Notes under the pieces: model-generated
Told to the model about the DNA's origin: nothing
The model's input: the letters and a program-made list of their open reading frames with translations, nothing else
Database searches by the model: none
Assembly (NCBI GenBank): GCA_015680685.1
Contig: MNCI01004997.1
Span: 552,623 to 591,949 of the forward strand
Direction of reading: 5' to 3'
Origin: Gnetum montanum
Lineage: Eukaryota; Streptophyta; Gnetopsida; Gnetales; Gnetaceae
Length of the DNA stretch: 39,327 bases
Made by a program: the position numbers and the translations under genes
Shown: positions 1 through 13,134 of the stretch, piece by piece
Layout: each line of letters opens with the position of its first letter
Position numbering within the stretch: position 1 is the stretch's first letter

Positions 1-300
1 TTAATAACACCTGCTATAGGCACTCAAGAGAAATATTCTAACTTTCAAATGAACAAACCGCAAGAGTTTGGCTACTACTATGAATCTAATGACATAAATG
101 TAGTTGGTGAGCATGTATTTATAAGCAAAAAATGGACCCTACATCAATGGGGCCTCATTGGCGTAGCCAACCATGACTCATCAATTACCATATTTGACAA
201 AGTTCATAAGATGGCACTAGATGGTGGTGATTTTATCACCATTCCCACGTCCAAGATGGTTACATGGGTAATTAAAGAAGTATACTTATCTGAAAAATAA
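1..300 (+). CDS. unrecognised open frame, cut by window edge
   Basis: The frame is open from base 1 to the TAA at 298-300, about 99 codons. The first ATG is at 49, but nothing marks it as the true start, so the frame may continue to the left of the window. The peptide is rich in Trp, Gly and Asp and has no signal peptide or membrane segment. I do not recognise the family. Because almost everything around it is retrotransposon debris, it is more likely a surviving piece of an element (gag-like) than a host gene. The following bases (to about 400) hold further short open stretches in other frames. Confidence 0.3.
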   Translation, partial: LITPAIGTQEKYSNFQMNKPQEFGYYYESNDINVVGEHVFISKKWTLHQWGLIGVANHDSSITIFDKVHKMALDGGDFITIPTSKMVTWVIKEVYLSEK

Positions 301-3035
301 TCAAATCTTGGTGGTCCCATGGTGAAAATTCAAATCAATAAGAAAAGTCATTACTCAGCTTTTTATCACTTTGGTTTTAGAGTGAATATCATCTTACAGA
401 AGTAGAACCTTAATTAGGGATTTCCTCCTCTCAAGAGCACCAATGTTCAATTGGAGTTGGTGGACCAATCCTATGCATATCCTACAGGAAAAGTAAGTGA
501 CGTGATTACAACTATTGTGGACTAGTCATATTCCACAGATTTTTTAATGATTAGATCAAAAACATGGTGGAAGATAACTTCCTTGTTATCATGGTGAGGG
601 CTTGGTTGAGAACTATTGATGCCAAGCTAATCTTCCAAGATCTTTATTTGAAATTAACAAAAAATATAAGATTAAAAAGATTCTCTATAAGAAAATACAT
701 TATGATTGTTCTTGATCATGTAACTCCTTGCACATGTGTCATTTAAGTGAGCCAAGTAGAACATTTCATGGGCAACATATGGTGTACCATAATAAATATC
801 TTTCATCTCTAAGCATTCATAACACTCAATCTTACACTCAAAGGTCTACCAAGTGATATATATGGATTAGTTATGGGGGAGTATTCCTCTACACCATGTC
901 AAAATATTGTTTTCATGTTATTCTTATTTATGCACTTTAATAAAGAAGGTGTGCTTAGTTAGAATTTTTATAATTTTTGAGCTTAATGGAAAATCATCTA
1001 TGATGCTTTCTTTTCTTTTAGCATGCTTATGTGTACATGTGTGCGAAAACCAATTAATGTGCTTTATGAATGCTAACCCAATAAGCCAATGGTAGATGAA
1101 TGAGTTACAAATGCAATGATAATGCAAGAGTGCCAAATAGGTTCAAAGTGAAGCCTTGATTAATGAAATGTTCATGTAACAAAATTCATCCCCCCACTTT
1201 ACCTCCATCCATCATTGGTGAACCAGGCTTAGATTTCGTGGAGAGCTAGGACTCGTATTATGATCTTTTGAAGCTAATGCTACTAGAATCATGGATAGGT
1301 GGTAGATCCACACCATAGGATGTGAGCTCGAGTATCCTAGACAAGTGCTTGGTCATTAGCAAGAAAAGGGTGTATCATTGAGAATTCCTATGACCATCAA
1401 ATGGATCTAATTAACGTGATTAGACCAAGGTACACATGCTTACCTTACCTAGCCACCCTAGTTAGAAGAGGTTCATGATATCATGAACTTGTAGGTTTCA
1501 TACAGTGAGGGATGAACTCTCATGTTCATGCAAGTTGAAGATTCCATATGGTGATTTAACATTACAATCATTCCCATGGTTTTCATGCACCATAGAAAAT
1601 TCTCTTCCTATGAAATATGAAAAAAATAATATGAAAATGATAACAGCAATAATAATATAACAATGATGATAATAAGGGGTGATGGGAAGGGCAAAGTAAC
1701 TCTAAGTTTATTGGTCCATAAAAATTGGTATCTTTACCATCTTCGACTAATCTTATGATTTCTTAATTCAACACCAAAATGAGTGGTTGTACCAATACAT
1801 ATGCAAGCCTTTTTCATGTTCAAACTATTTTCCTAATCTCTTAACTTTCCAAAATATCATAGTCCAAGTTAATTCTTATTCATTCCTAACCATGGTCATG
1901 AGGACCTAGAAGTTTTTCTATTAGTGAACTTTGGTAATGTTAATTACTACTTCCACCCAAATCCCAAATAGATTTGATCTAAGGGTCAACATCATAATCC
2001 TTGACTATGTTCGAACCTAAAATATTCCATTTTCTTGGTCATTACATTGTAATCCCTATTGGGATAAGGAATTGGTTAGAATAGCCACAGGAATTGACGA
2101 GAGGTAAAGGAAAATTCAGAGGGCCTATTGTGCATATCTATACAGATGGAGGAAAACCAAACTAGAATCTTGACTTCTAGATGCTTTGTAGCACATTCCC
2201 TTGGTTTGGTTTCATCAATGGTTAGATCATTGAATAATTAAGGCTAGAAGTGGTAGGTGTATCCTTGTGCTCAAAAGGAAGACTTGGAGATCTTTCCCTA
2301 TTGTACAAATGAGTAGTAATGAAAGGATGCAATAGTGGATCTCTCATGGGGTGTAGAACATCCTCATGTGCTTTATGAATTAATTAAATAGTTGGTTGGG
2401 GATTTGGTGATGTTGAACTATCACTCTTTCTCTTTCTTATCCATCATTCATTATCCATATCTTTCATACCATTCTTATCCATTGTTTTGTGTGGCAAGAA
2501 GTCGATCGGGAAAAGAAGAGGATGAGATTTGGCTATCTAGGAGGATGGACTTGTATTTGATGCTGATATCTCACTAGTTAGTGGGATTCCACAAGTGTTC
2601 CATTAAATGATTTTTCAAGGGAAAGAAAGATAGATGCCTACTATGGGAAGGATCCATTTATGAATCCTTGATAAATTAGCATTGCAAACAAGTAGGCTAA
2701 AGCTTATCTCTCAATGATGAAAGTAGTTGCATTACATAAGGTACTTGATTAGTCTTTCACTTATGTGAGTGTTGACAAATCCTTCCCTATTTTCCTTATT
2801 TGTGTGTGTATTATATTACTCTTGATCCTCTCATCATTCTCTCATTTTTAACCCTTGTTTCCTAGCTTTTAGTTCATGGGAATAAATAAATTAATCATTT
2901 AGCTCAATTTCCATGATTTGGAATGTCACCAATGATAAGTTTGTAATGTTCTTATTTTCTAGCTTCTTTAATGCCTTATTATGCTGATTTTTGGTGATTA
3001 GAACATGTTTTTAATCTTGTGGACTAGTCTCAAAG
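301..3035. other. no recognisable gene; AT-rich decayed DNA
   Basis: All frames are broken by stops, and I could match none of the short ORFs to a family. A polypurine run, ATGGGGGAGTA, at about 873 resembles an LTR-element polypurine tract, but no LTR boundary is visible beside it. This is probably old transposon sequence too degraded to read. Confidence 0.5.
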
Positions 3036-3039
3036 GTGA

Positions 3040-5330
3040 AGAAAGGTAAGTTCTTTTTTCAAGGAAAAGGAAAACTCATTTCTATAATGGCCAGGGCAGC
3101 ACTAAAAATACAAGGAAAAATTAAGAACATCTATGAAAACAAAAAATGGTGGAGCAATCAACTAAAAATGATGAGTAGAGAAGCCCATATCACACCATTC
3201 ATGCTAGAAAACCTATTGATTACAAGATATCCACACTGTGTGCAAAGCCACTACTGTAAGGATTTTTTGTTTACGCCTCTTTTGTTTCTCCTGACTTTGA
3301 GGGGTGCGAGTTAGTAAATCATGTAGGGATTGCCAAAGACAAGGTGCACATATTAAGTGTATAAGCTCATTCTAGAAAGATTGGGTGGCTAGAAAGCTAA
3401 AAAGGTAGTGGTTAATAGTCTTTGGTAGAGCCCCGCAACGTGCACATGTGCTATCATGAATCAAGCCTTTATAGAATACAAGCACCTTCACAGGAAAACT
3501 ACCATATAAAAATTTTGACATAAAAAATTTGCATTTAGGAATAATAACATCATGCCACCATGACTCTTTTATGGACTCTTTAATACCTAGTGCAAGGCTT
3601 GTATAGGCCTCACACAGCTTATAGAGCTAAGTGACCTCATTACACAACCTAATTTTAAACTCTGATATTTTGTTGGAACTAGGACCTTAATTTTTCAAAG
3701 CTTTGCCATGTTGGACTAGCCCTAATAATGGTTGGAGTACTGTGAAATAAAGTATTATTATAAAGATATTTGGCTTGCATTACTTAAATCCATGGTTTGT
3801 CACCTGTATAGAGTTACTAAATAAGCTTTCTAAGTAATGCGAAATTAATGTGATACAAATGTTGAATACCCCAACCTTCTTCCTAGACTAGATGAAAAAG
3901 ATGATCCTAATTAATTGAGTGGAAACTATATTCTTTTAACATAAGACCAAAGAAAACATCTTTTCAACTTTTCCAAATGATTTAGCATTGCTTTTGGAGC
4001 TTTATAATAGGATTAAAAATAAATAGGAGTTACCTAAAGTATAGAGCAGAGCAACTGTAGCCTCCCTACTTGAGTCAAAAGCTTCTCTTTAAAAGCCAAC
4101 AATCTTTTATTTATTTTTTGAATCACTTCCTCCCACAAATTAATTTTCATACATCATAAGAACAAAGGAATGAAATACTTAGTAGGTAGTTTATCTTTTC
4201 AACACTAGAGTTTAGAATAAAATTCTTGAAAAACATTTGCAAGTGTCCCAAAATTGAAAACCCTGCTTTTTGTGAAATTAATTTGAAATCCTGAAGCTTT
4301 GAAATAAAACATGAAGATAATCAAAAGCATGGGTGAGCATAGAAGCAGTTCCATGTAGAAAAATAAAAGTATCATCAACAAATTAAGAGTGTGTGAAATC
4401 AGAGCATCCAAGAGTTAGGATAATGCCCTTGATACGTTGTTGCATTTTGAATTTTTTGCATATGGCATGAAGCCCTTCGATTACCATAAGAAATAAATAA
4501 GGAGAAATTCCATCACTTTAGCAAACCCCATTTCTCACCAAAAAATCACCAGTATGCATCCCATTAATCAAGAGAGAAAAATAGGTACCTTTATAACATT
4601 ATCCCAATTTATGAATCTAATGTTTTGGAAAATCAAACTTCTATAGCATTGCATCAAGAAATTCCCAAGAGATTTTCTCATAGGCTTTGCTAATGTCTAA
4701 TCTTAGAGCCACACTTGGGGTCTTCTAGAGATAAGCCAAATGAAGAATCTTTTGAGTGACAAGAAATTTCTCTAAAATATACCTACCAAGAACAAAACTA
4801 GCTTGCATAGGAACAATAATTGATTGGAGAACTTTACACACTCGATTTAATATAAACTTAGAGATAATCTTATAAATGGTATTGCATAAGCTAATTGGCC
4901 TAAAATATTTAATGTTTCTTACCCTCACTTTTCTTTACAATAAGAAGATCCAAGTGATATTGAATTCACTTAGAATACGGTCTATTCTCCAAAATTCAAA
5001 CACCAAATTGAAAATGTCTTTACCAACAATGTGCTAAAAATTTTGCAAAAAATCAATTGTAAAACCATCTAAGCTAGGGGCTTTATTATTCATCATGCTT
5101 TGGATGGTATTCCATACTTCATCCACCATTGGAGCCATATTAAGCATATGAATGTCATAATCTATGAGTTTGGCCTCAATTGCCCCCAGGACTTCCTTCA
5201 AAGCATCCTAATTTGTATATATTGCTATGCCCAATAAATCATGATAAATATTTCAAGCAATATTAGAAATTTGATCTTGCTCAAAGATAAAAGTGCCATC
5301 TTCTTTTTCCAACTAAAAAATAGCAGTGAA
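3040..5330 (-). pseudogene. L1-type LINE reverse transcriptase fossil
   Basis: Read on the minus strand, this is the second open reading frame of a non-LTR retrotransposon, broken by stops and frameshifts. In coding order I see a KAP-x-x-DGF finger motif near 5080, the FRPISLCN block near 4900, LDISKAYE with SWEFL near 4660, a degenerate SDGISPYLF block near 4520, and the catalytic FVDD at 4371-4382. Then come INFTKS near 4270, the WEEVIQKINKRL and AFKEKLL stretch near 4100, and a zinc-finger-like CARCG near 3440. The tail, ALHTVWIS, lies near 3240. This order is that of plant L1-clade elements (endonuclease-RT-zf-RVT). No endonuclease was found upstream, so the copy is 5' truncated, which is common for LINEs. 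It is certainly inactive. Confidence 0.85.
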
Positions 5331-6290
5331 GAAAGGAAAGTTCAAGATGTGGATGATGAAGTTTGGCATTTTCCCCCTACTCAGAAGGGTATATTGATAC
5401 AACCCATACATTAGCACCCCTACACTAGCACACCTCCTTATGTCAACATGCTAGCATAAATGGGGGATACTTCCAAGACCATTCCATACATTTTTTTCTT
5501 TGCATTTTACTTTCCTTTGCTTCCTTTGGTTAGAAACAAAAAAAATTATAGAAATTTTGGCACCAACATAAGATTAGTGATATTTTTTTACACATTCTTC
5601 TTGGTCTTTCTTATTCTTCATTTTCTTGTTGTGGTTCAAGCCTAGCATCTTGTAACTTAGCTGTGGGGGAGAGGCATTAATTCAAATATATATATAACGC
5701 ATTTGGTAGCTATTTAAGCATTCCTACCTTCTTTGTACTTACCCATGCATGCCATGATTTCATAGTTATAATAATGTTTCTCAAGTGTTCCCAAGGGTTA
5801 TGCTTATCATTATTTTCATGTGTAATTTTTATATTGGTATTAAAATTAAAATTCCTAAGAGATTTACTTGATTTTTTGGTATTAAAATTAAAATTCCTAA
5901 CTTGGAATTTCATAGGGCATTTGTGGTCAAAGCTTCATAGACCAAGAAGGGTAGAGATTAAACAATCTCAAGTCTTTATTTATAGATGCATCCATGAACC
6001 ACTAGTTCCCCAAGAGGAGGAAGAAGAACTTATATCTTCTAATTCAAAACCCACAAAACCTACTCTAGAAATACTTCCACCTAGAATTAGATCATGAGGT
6101 AGGCACTCACATTTTCAATCTTTGGATCAAGCACATGCATAGCTGTAGATGGCTAAGTAAGGGCTAAAGAAGTTTGGAGTTGATGATGATGATAAATTAG
6201 AAAATGTCGAAGAAGGTGTGGGTGCACATGACATCTAATAATGATTGATTCATAAAGAGAAGAATTGCCATCAATTCTTTAAGCTCAACC
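5331..6290. other. no gene; short direct repeat and purine tract
   Basis: No coding match was found. A 25-bp segment (TTGGTATTAAAATTAAAATT and the five bases after it) occurs at 5834 and again at 5876, a 42-bp period. The run GTGGGGGAGAGGC near 5662 looks like a retroelement polypurine tract on the plus strand, but I see no LTR following it. Confidence 0.4.
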
Positions 6291-6299
6291 TCTTGAACT

Positions 6300-6830
6300 T
6301 AAGGAGTTATTACATTAGATGGGCTTCTATGAGTATGTCATCAAATGCATTGTTTGGTACTAGTATGATGTAGAAGAGTTCTACTAAAACCTTACAATAG
6401 ATAGTGCCATGACCTTTATTTATGAGATTCATGTGCCCATTATGACATGGGTAATCTCTAGGATAATAAGACTTCCAAAAGCTAACCAATAATTGGTGTA
6501 TATGAACCCAGAAGACTAATCTCAAGCTTAATTTGAAGGTCTTGTTTATGGCCTTTCGCATGGATAAATGAGTTGAAGATGTCTAAACTTTCCTTGATTC
6601 ACAAGGCCATGTATAAAATTATCACACACAACTTCTTATCCATCAAATGATCATCGTGTACCTTTGCTTAGGGGGTGAAGGCTATGGAAATGATGAGAGG
6701 GAAGTGCATCATCAATGTCTCTTAATTTCTATACAAGACCTTGATTCAGAAGATCAAAGATGTGGCTTGAGATAAGAGGGAGGTATATGCCTTGTCAGGG
6801 TTAATTAGAAAACTATGCAAATTGGTAGGC
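6300..6830 (+). pseudogene. decayed gag-like / plant transposon-protein fragment
   Basis: One plus-strand frame beginning at the ATG at about 6319 reads through about 65 codons, interrupted only by in-frame stops. It contains the block DVEEFY followed by NLT and, about 20 residues on, MTWVISRIIRLP. Spacing and residues recall the plant domain found in retroelement gag-like proteins with an EFYANL start and an INRLLGLP end. Further on (6590-6830), pieces such as KAMYKII and ALSGLIRKLCKL continue in nearby frames. The assignment is a resemblance read by eye and is tentative. The stops look like C-to-T changes. Confidence 0.4.
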
Positions 6831-6874
6831 ATAGTCAATCATGTAAGACATTCCACAATAAATGAAATGATGAA

Positions 6875-8308
6875 CTAGGAGAACGTAATGGTGGTGGTCA
6901 TAAGACAACATCTAGAGGTCATTGGGGTAGTACCTAATTTAGACGATAAATGCCTTGTATCCTCGTGAATGGGATCATCAAACCTGATTATGCTTGTATC
7001 CTCTTGTGTGACTTCTTCATTCTTATGTTGTTTTTCATGATCCTCTCCTTCTTGAATACTTGTGCATTCTTCATTTGAAGAGGTTACTTGTTGAATCTCA
7101 GTTTTAATGTCTGAGATTTCTATTTTTAATTTCGCATGAATTGCACAAAATCCTCTTTTCATGTATTTCCTAACCTTAATAAAATTATTTAAAATAAGAA
7201 TTTCTTCTCGTAATTCATCATACCTTTCATCACACTAACCTTTTGGTCCATAAATAGCTTGTTGTAGTGTATTTTCATCTGTAAGTGTCATACATATGAG
7301 TTGAGAATCTTTGGTAGTGTCATCTACTTCTTCTTCACTTTGCTCACCATCATCCCAACTTGTATAGAAGTCGATATTTTTTAACTCATCATTTTTTTCC
7401 TTTCATTGCCACTTGCTATTACTAGGACATTTGGAGGCCACATGGTCTCTTCCACACGATACCCAACATTCTATAGAGAAAAAATCAAAATAAGAATTAG
7501 AAAATTTTTTACTTCTTTCCTTACCTTTTTGTTACTTGAAGCTCTTTCCCCTTTTTGTCATGAGTCTTTACAGCCCTCTAGAGAGAAGAGCTATCTCCTA
7601 TTCGCCGCTCACATCTTGCTCTGTAGGTTCCTTTTCATTGGTGACTAATTTTAGGGCAATGGGCTTTTCTTGTATTGTCCCTTTGCTTATGAGATTCATT
7701 TCATAAGTAATGAGAGCAAGTTAAAGCTCTTCAAATTTAAGTTTTGAAAAATCCCTAATTTCTTCCATTACAGTCATCTTTGGTCTAAATTCCAGTTGTA
7801 AAGTCCTAATCATTTTTATCATAACATCATTTTTGGGTAAATCTTTACTAGTACCTCTAATGGCTACAACAAGATCATTTGCTCTAGAGAAGTAATCTTT
7901 TACTTTCTCACCTTCTCTTATTTTGAGCTTATCATACTCACTTTGTAAAGCTAACAATTTAGATTATTTAACTATTGAGGTTCTTTTATATGTAGCCTCT
8001 AAATTTCCTCAAATTTCTTTGGCTATTTTACAAACAACTACTCTATTAAATTTAGATTTATTCAAAGCACAGTATAAATAGTTTTCTGCTTTTAAATCAA
8101 ACATGAACTTATCTCCTTCTTCTTGTGTCCATTTATTCTGGGGCTTGATGGCTCCTATTTTGCTATTGATGAGCATTGTTTAGCCTTCAAGGATGAACTC
8201 CCAAACTTCAAACTCCATCAATTCGAAGAACTTTTGCATCCTTTCCTTCCAATAGGCAAAGTTGAATCCATCAAACATGGGTGGCTTTATGTAAGATGTC
8301 CCCTCCAT
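6875..8308 (-). pseudogene. Copia-type gag with nine in-frame stops
   Basis: From the ATG at 8308-8306 the minus strand keeps one frame for exactly 478 codons to the stop at 6875, with nine internal stops and no frameshift. The N-terminus has the PPMFDGFNFAYWKERM block typical of plant Copia gag (DUF4219). The middle has YDKLKIREGEKVKDYFSR with MIKMIRTL (UBN2 gag domain, about 7957-7721). A zinc-knuckle-like segment follows near 7450 with Cys, Cys, His and Cys, spaced CX3CX3HX4C rather than the usual CX2CX4HX4C. The C-terminal third is acidic and probably coiled-coil. Gag would form the retroelement particle and bind its RNA. No protease, integrase or RT of the same element follows, so the element is truncated. 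Its leader and LTR lie directly upstream (8360-9260). Confidence 0.85.
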
Positions 8309-8359
8309 TGTTCACACTTGAGGATCGTAGAAATTAGAAGGGGAAGGGGATGAATATGT

Positions 8360-9260
8360 TCCCCCAAAAAAATTAATCATCATAAAAACCATACCCAAAA
8401 TTACATGGTGTCCAACTTGGGTACTTCACACTCGAAGGATAGATCACTTGCACAACTCTAGACTTTTTTTCTCTCAAAATGTGGTTTGAAGGATACCAAA
8501 CCTTGTACAAGCACTTAACTCCACTCCAGAGTGATTCATCACTGTAAATCCACTCAACCCAGCTAGGTCCCGACATGCTTAGAATGTGATTTCAAGGATC
8601 TCACAATTTTTACAAATTGAGCTCTACTCAAGAGTCTTGTGACAGTGCACCAACCACTCAACCCAACTAGGTGCTGACAAGCTCAATGACAATGCCTTCT
8701 CACAAGAAGCACATCAACCCCAATGGGTCCACAAAAAGAGAAAAAACTCACTAGAAAAGAATGTAACTAATTTACAGATCCTTGACTTTGAGTCATAGTA
8801 TAATAGCATTCAATACAATAGCACATATGATATGATAGTGAAGTATAATACGCAAGCAAATGATATGATAAATTAGGTACATAAGTATAGTATACAATGA
8901 TTTCTTTGATAATGATAATTCACGCAAAACTCCTCAAAACCTAAGAGAATGAAGTCTTCTTATATTTTTGAAGTTTTCAAAATCACCTCAAAATTTGTGC
9001 AACAGCTATCTAATGGCTAGGAGAAACATCTTCTTCAAGATTAGGATGTCTCACTACAACAAAATTCAATTCTGGGGAGACATCTCTTTTGTAAAGGAGA
9101 TGTCTTCTCCTAAAAGTTGATGTCTCCTATTTTTAAGAGACATCTTCTTTAGGATTTCTCCATTTTGACCAAGACGTATTTTGCTTCTAGGAGACATCTT
9201 CTCAATTCTTGATCTTTGCTTTCCAAAGTTTCCTTTCATTGATAAGACGACTTCTTAATT
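8360..9260 (-). mobile_element. LTR and leader of the Copia element
   Basis: This lies immediately upstream of the Copia gag start on the same strand. From high to low coordinates there is a U3-like block (9220-9020) packed with GACATC and GATGTC motifs in both orientations, then a weak TATA-like ATATAAG near 8960. The region from about 8760 to 8390 is recognisably homologous to plus-strand 15720-16060. Shared landmarks include GTGCTTCTT, ACCCAAGTTGG and CACATTTTGAG. The exact LTR ends and the primer-binding site could not be fixed. Three stem-loops lie at 8692-8714, 8632-8659 and 8529-8555. Confidence 0.6.
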
Positions 9261-9549
9261 CATGAAGCATCTTGAATTTTCTATAGTCTTCTTCTTTACC
9301 CTTGCTCCTAATGAAGTCCTTGTCTAAGCTCTCTTGAGTCCTCACAATCTTCCCTTTGTCATTTCTTTGAAGTTTTCATTCCTTGAGTCCTCATTCATGT
9401 CTAGCAAGTTCTTCCTGTCTCTACTTCGACATTTCTTTATAGATGTCATCTCTCAAGCTCTCCTTCATGTCAAAAGATCCCAAAATAATCATGCTCCACA
9501 ACATTCTATATTCTCCATTTCGTTAATATTTTGACATACCACAAGGCCA

Positions 9550-10810
9550 ACAAATAGATATACCATCTTGAGAGATAAGGTAACTTGACATCTTGTCAAA
9601 GGATTCCAAAAATGCATTTCTTGGGATTAAGATACAAGTTAGAACTTAGTCTAAATCAAAAGCATGATTAGTTGCTAATGTGGATTTGATGGTAAAATCA
9701 TCAATGTAATCATCAAATACTTTAAATATCATGTCATTGAAAATGAAATTCATAGCTCGTTGATATGTACCTTTAGCATTATTAAGACCAAAAGGCATTT
9801 TACTATAGCAAAATGTTCTCTAAGTCATGAATGTGATATATTACTAGTGCTCTAGATTTATCTAGATTTGATTATAACCAAAAGATCCATCCATAAAGTG
9901 TAGAAAATCATGACTATGTGTAGAATCAATTACTTGATTAATGTTGGGAAAAGAAACATCATCTTTAGGAGTGACCTTGTTAATGTTTTGAAAGTCAATG
10001 CATATGTGAATGCCACTATTCTCTTTGGAAAATATGACCATGTTAGAAACCAAATTAGAATAGTCAATAGGATAGATAAATCCAACATTGAAGAGTTTGG
10101 TTATGTCTTCTTTTATAGTAAGAGCTATTGTAGGAAAAAATTTTCTAACCTTTTACTTAACACATTTGGAGCCTTCTTCCAAAATGATATTTTGTTGAAC
10201 AAGCTTTTGTTCTAGATTGGGCATGTCATTGTATCCCTAAGAGAAAGTAATTGAATGATTTTGCAAGGTTGCTAGAATAGACTCCCAAAGATTTGAAGAG
10301 AGAATAACACTAACTTAAAGAGTCTTTTGTTCAACCTTAAGACATAGTACTGAGACATCAATTAGTTAATCATTGATCAAAAGAGATTCTCGATCCAAAA
10401 AATAGAGGTCTAACTAAGATAAAAGTTCATCCTCGATAACATCTAAAGAGAATACGAGAGAAGCTAGTTTTCATGTTAAGTCAAGAAAAGAGAGATCTAG
10501 AGTCCTATGTACCTAGTTTGTAAGGTTACTCAAGATCAAAGGTTGAAGCAAAGACTCTGTAGAGGCAACCATGTTCACGTAGGCTAGAATAAAGAAGCCA
10601 AATTTTCCATTTAAGAGAAAATGTCAAAACTATGTTTAAAAAAAAAAAAGTGAGTGGACGTCGAAAGTCCTCAAGAACATGTCATTTCTAAGGTATAAAA
10701 CAATGGCCAAGGAGGAAAGTTAGACACACAATCTTCATATGTCTTAGCCAATCTAAGAATTAACACAGGAGTAGAGGAAAGTGACACCTACGTAAAACTT
10801 CTAAGAACAC
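9550..10810 (-). pseudogene. Ty3/gypsy polymerase (RT) fossil
   Basis: The minus strand encodes a gypsy-type reverse transcriptase in order. SYNDMPNLE-like text sits near 10230, followed by the KVRKFFPTIALTIKEDITKL block and then ICIDFQNINKVTPKDD (ORF 10053-9862). Next are FMDGSFGYNQI, YSKMPFGLNNAKGTYQRAM near 9790, and the catalytic YIDD at 9697-9708 within VFDDYIDDFTIKS. The last of these corresponds to the YVDD box of active elements. Frameshifts and stops break it. The part above 10250 (SSNLWESILATL) fits the linker that precedes RT in gypsy elements. RNase H and integrase were not found below 9550, where the Copia LTR lies instead. Confidence 0.85.
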
Positions 10811-13130
10811 CATGGCAAGTGGTAGCAACAACAAGCAAGAGACCAAGAATGGATTTACCAACAATAGGGAATTACCTCAACCATACTCAATTCCTTCCTT
10901 AGCTCAAATGCAAGTTACCCAAACCCTAGTTACAAATTTCTGCAAGTTCACTATTACTATAACATTTGCCATCATGCCTGTGTTGGAGTCCATAGATTCT
11001 TTTAGAAAATTTAGCTAGGTATAATGTAACATTAGTTTTGAATCTAATATTATCTAGCAGTGTAAATTAGTTTTTAAGTTGAAATGTCGCATTTTAGTTT
11101 GATTTTATTGTAGGAATCGAGAAGCCCATCGTGTACTTCAAGTTTTGAGTGTTTCAGAAGTTTTTAGATTTTCTACTAGGAATCAAGTGCATGTGTTTAT
11201 TTTATCTTGTTGATATACTAGAAACATGTTGAAAATAGGTTTTACAATAGATTTTATGACAAAATTAAGCAAAATTTGTTGATCAAGCATTGTTGCTATA
11301 GTGGACTAAGTAATGGCATAGCTAGCGCAATGAATTTTGTAATTTCATGTTTTTTTTTAGCAAAATCAAGCAAGTGCATTAGGTAGTATCAATGGAAATG
11401 TAGCAAAATCAATGTTTTCATGAGTAGATTTGCAATTATTTTTGCAAAATCTTGGAAAAATATGATTCTGGAATTTTTCATGCAAAGAACACAATGTGAA
11501 AGAATTTTTGCTGGACACTAAGTTTTATAGTGGTATCACATGTCAAAAGATTTTTTTGACATGAAATGTCAAGAACTTGACATTGGAATGCAATAATTTT
11601 TCCAAGCACCATGTAGAAAAATAATGATGTTGTACATCAAAGGAAATGACGTAAAATGTCAAAGTTATAAAGGTTAAGATAGATATTTTTATCAAATGTC
11701 TTTTTTTATTTTGACGTCCCACATTGAATTGATATCAACATGAAGCATCAAAAATATGATATAGGTATAGGCTACAATATAGATGTTTTTTCTAGACACC
11801 TAAAGTATGTGTGACACCTACTGTCAAAATTGTGTTTTAACATAAGATGTCAAAGTACTAAGCTAACATACAATGTATGTAGAAAACTCAAAGTGGTTTT
11901 AGTGTGAAACTAACATGATGTTTTGGTGTAAGACTATATTTCTGACACCAAAACTATATGTTTTGCTTGTTTCTGTAGAGATGCTACAACACTTAGAATC
12001 CTTGTAATCGAGCCTATGTACTTCTTTCTCAAGAATGAAAGAAGCATCTTGGAGAATAAGTTGAGAAAGACAAGTCTAATCTTGAGTAAGCCCTTATTTA
12101 ATGATAACACATTGATGGAATCCAAACTATGCACAAGGAAGGAAGATATAGAGTTTCTAAAATTTTACATCCCTCACTTCCATGTGGTGATTTGAACCAA
12201 GTTGGAAAAAGAGGTGATTTCAGAGCCTTGGAGACAATCCTTCCCAGATTTTTTGTAAAACCCAACTCTCGTTTGGCACAACCTATTTTATAGTCTTTCA
12301 TGCTTAGTTCTTCTGAAAATCTATGATTTCTCCTTAGGTCCATGAACTCTTGAATCTTTGAGAAGCCTAAATCATAGAATGATGTCATAGCTGTGATTGT
12401 AGAAGTAACTATGACTTCGCAGGGTTGTTACTAGTGCATCAGTTTGTCCCTACAAAAAAGTTTACACTCAAAATAGAAGATGAAAATTCTATTCAAAGGA
12501 AATGTAAAATTCATAAAGAATTACTATGATGTCATTGTTTCAATATAGCAAATTATTGACAATTAGGAAAAAATATAAATGCAAACAAAGAGGGAATGCT
12601 AGAAATGATGTTAATTTCGCAAAGGCCCTCCTTCTAGCACTAGAAAGATGTTATGATAAAGATCATCATAATACTAGATCCATCGGAACCTAACATAAAA
12701 TTAAGTCGACCAACTCATGACCACTAGAAAGTCCAAGAAAAATAGTTTTTTAATTCATTTCCCTTAAATTAAAAGGAGACTTACAAATCATTGGAAGAAT
12801 ATGACAATATGACAGAAGTCCTTTTGTCAAACACTAGCAAGTAAAAAGTAAGAAGTAGCATACATGGAATAACTAAATAAATAAGAAAAAATAGGAAATG
12901 CATGTAACATGAAATGAGATTTTAAAAAGTAAAATATATGTGGTGTGTGGTTGGTAGTAAAAAGTGATTGAAAATAGAGCAATGATTAAAATGGATCTAA
13001 TTTGCTAAGGACTAGATTTAAAAAAGAAATGTCAAAAATGAATCTAGATAATGTTAAATATAAGAAAGACTAAAATGGAAAAATCCATATTACAAAGGAA
13101 AAAATTGGAACCTGTTATAAATGTCCTAAG
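10811..13130. other. no gene; TGACGT/TGACAT motif-rich stretch
   Basis: No protein match was found. The short frame at 10812-11018 (MASGSNNKQE start) and the minus frame at 12388-12098 are unrecognised and probably chance or relics. Between about 11490 and 11860 the sequence is unusually rich in ATGTCAAA and TTGACAT, including intact TGACGTCCCAC near 11714 and TGACGTAAAATGTC near 11648. It resembles the U3 region of the LTR families elsewhere in the window, but no TATA box or ends can be placed. Confidence 0.4.
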
Positions 13131-13134
13131 AAAA

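Noticed and set aside
5460-6097. Hydrophobic plus-strand ORFs as membrane proteins
   Set aside because: They come from T-rich sequence, have no start context or family match, and are interrupted at once on either side.
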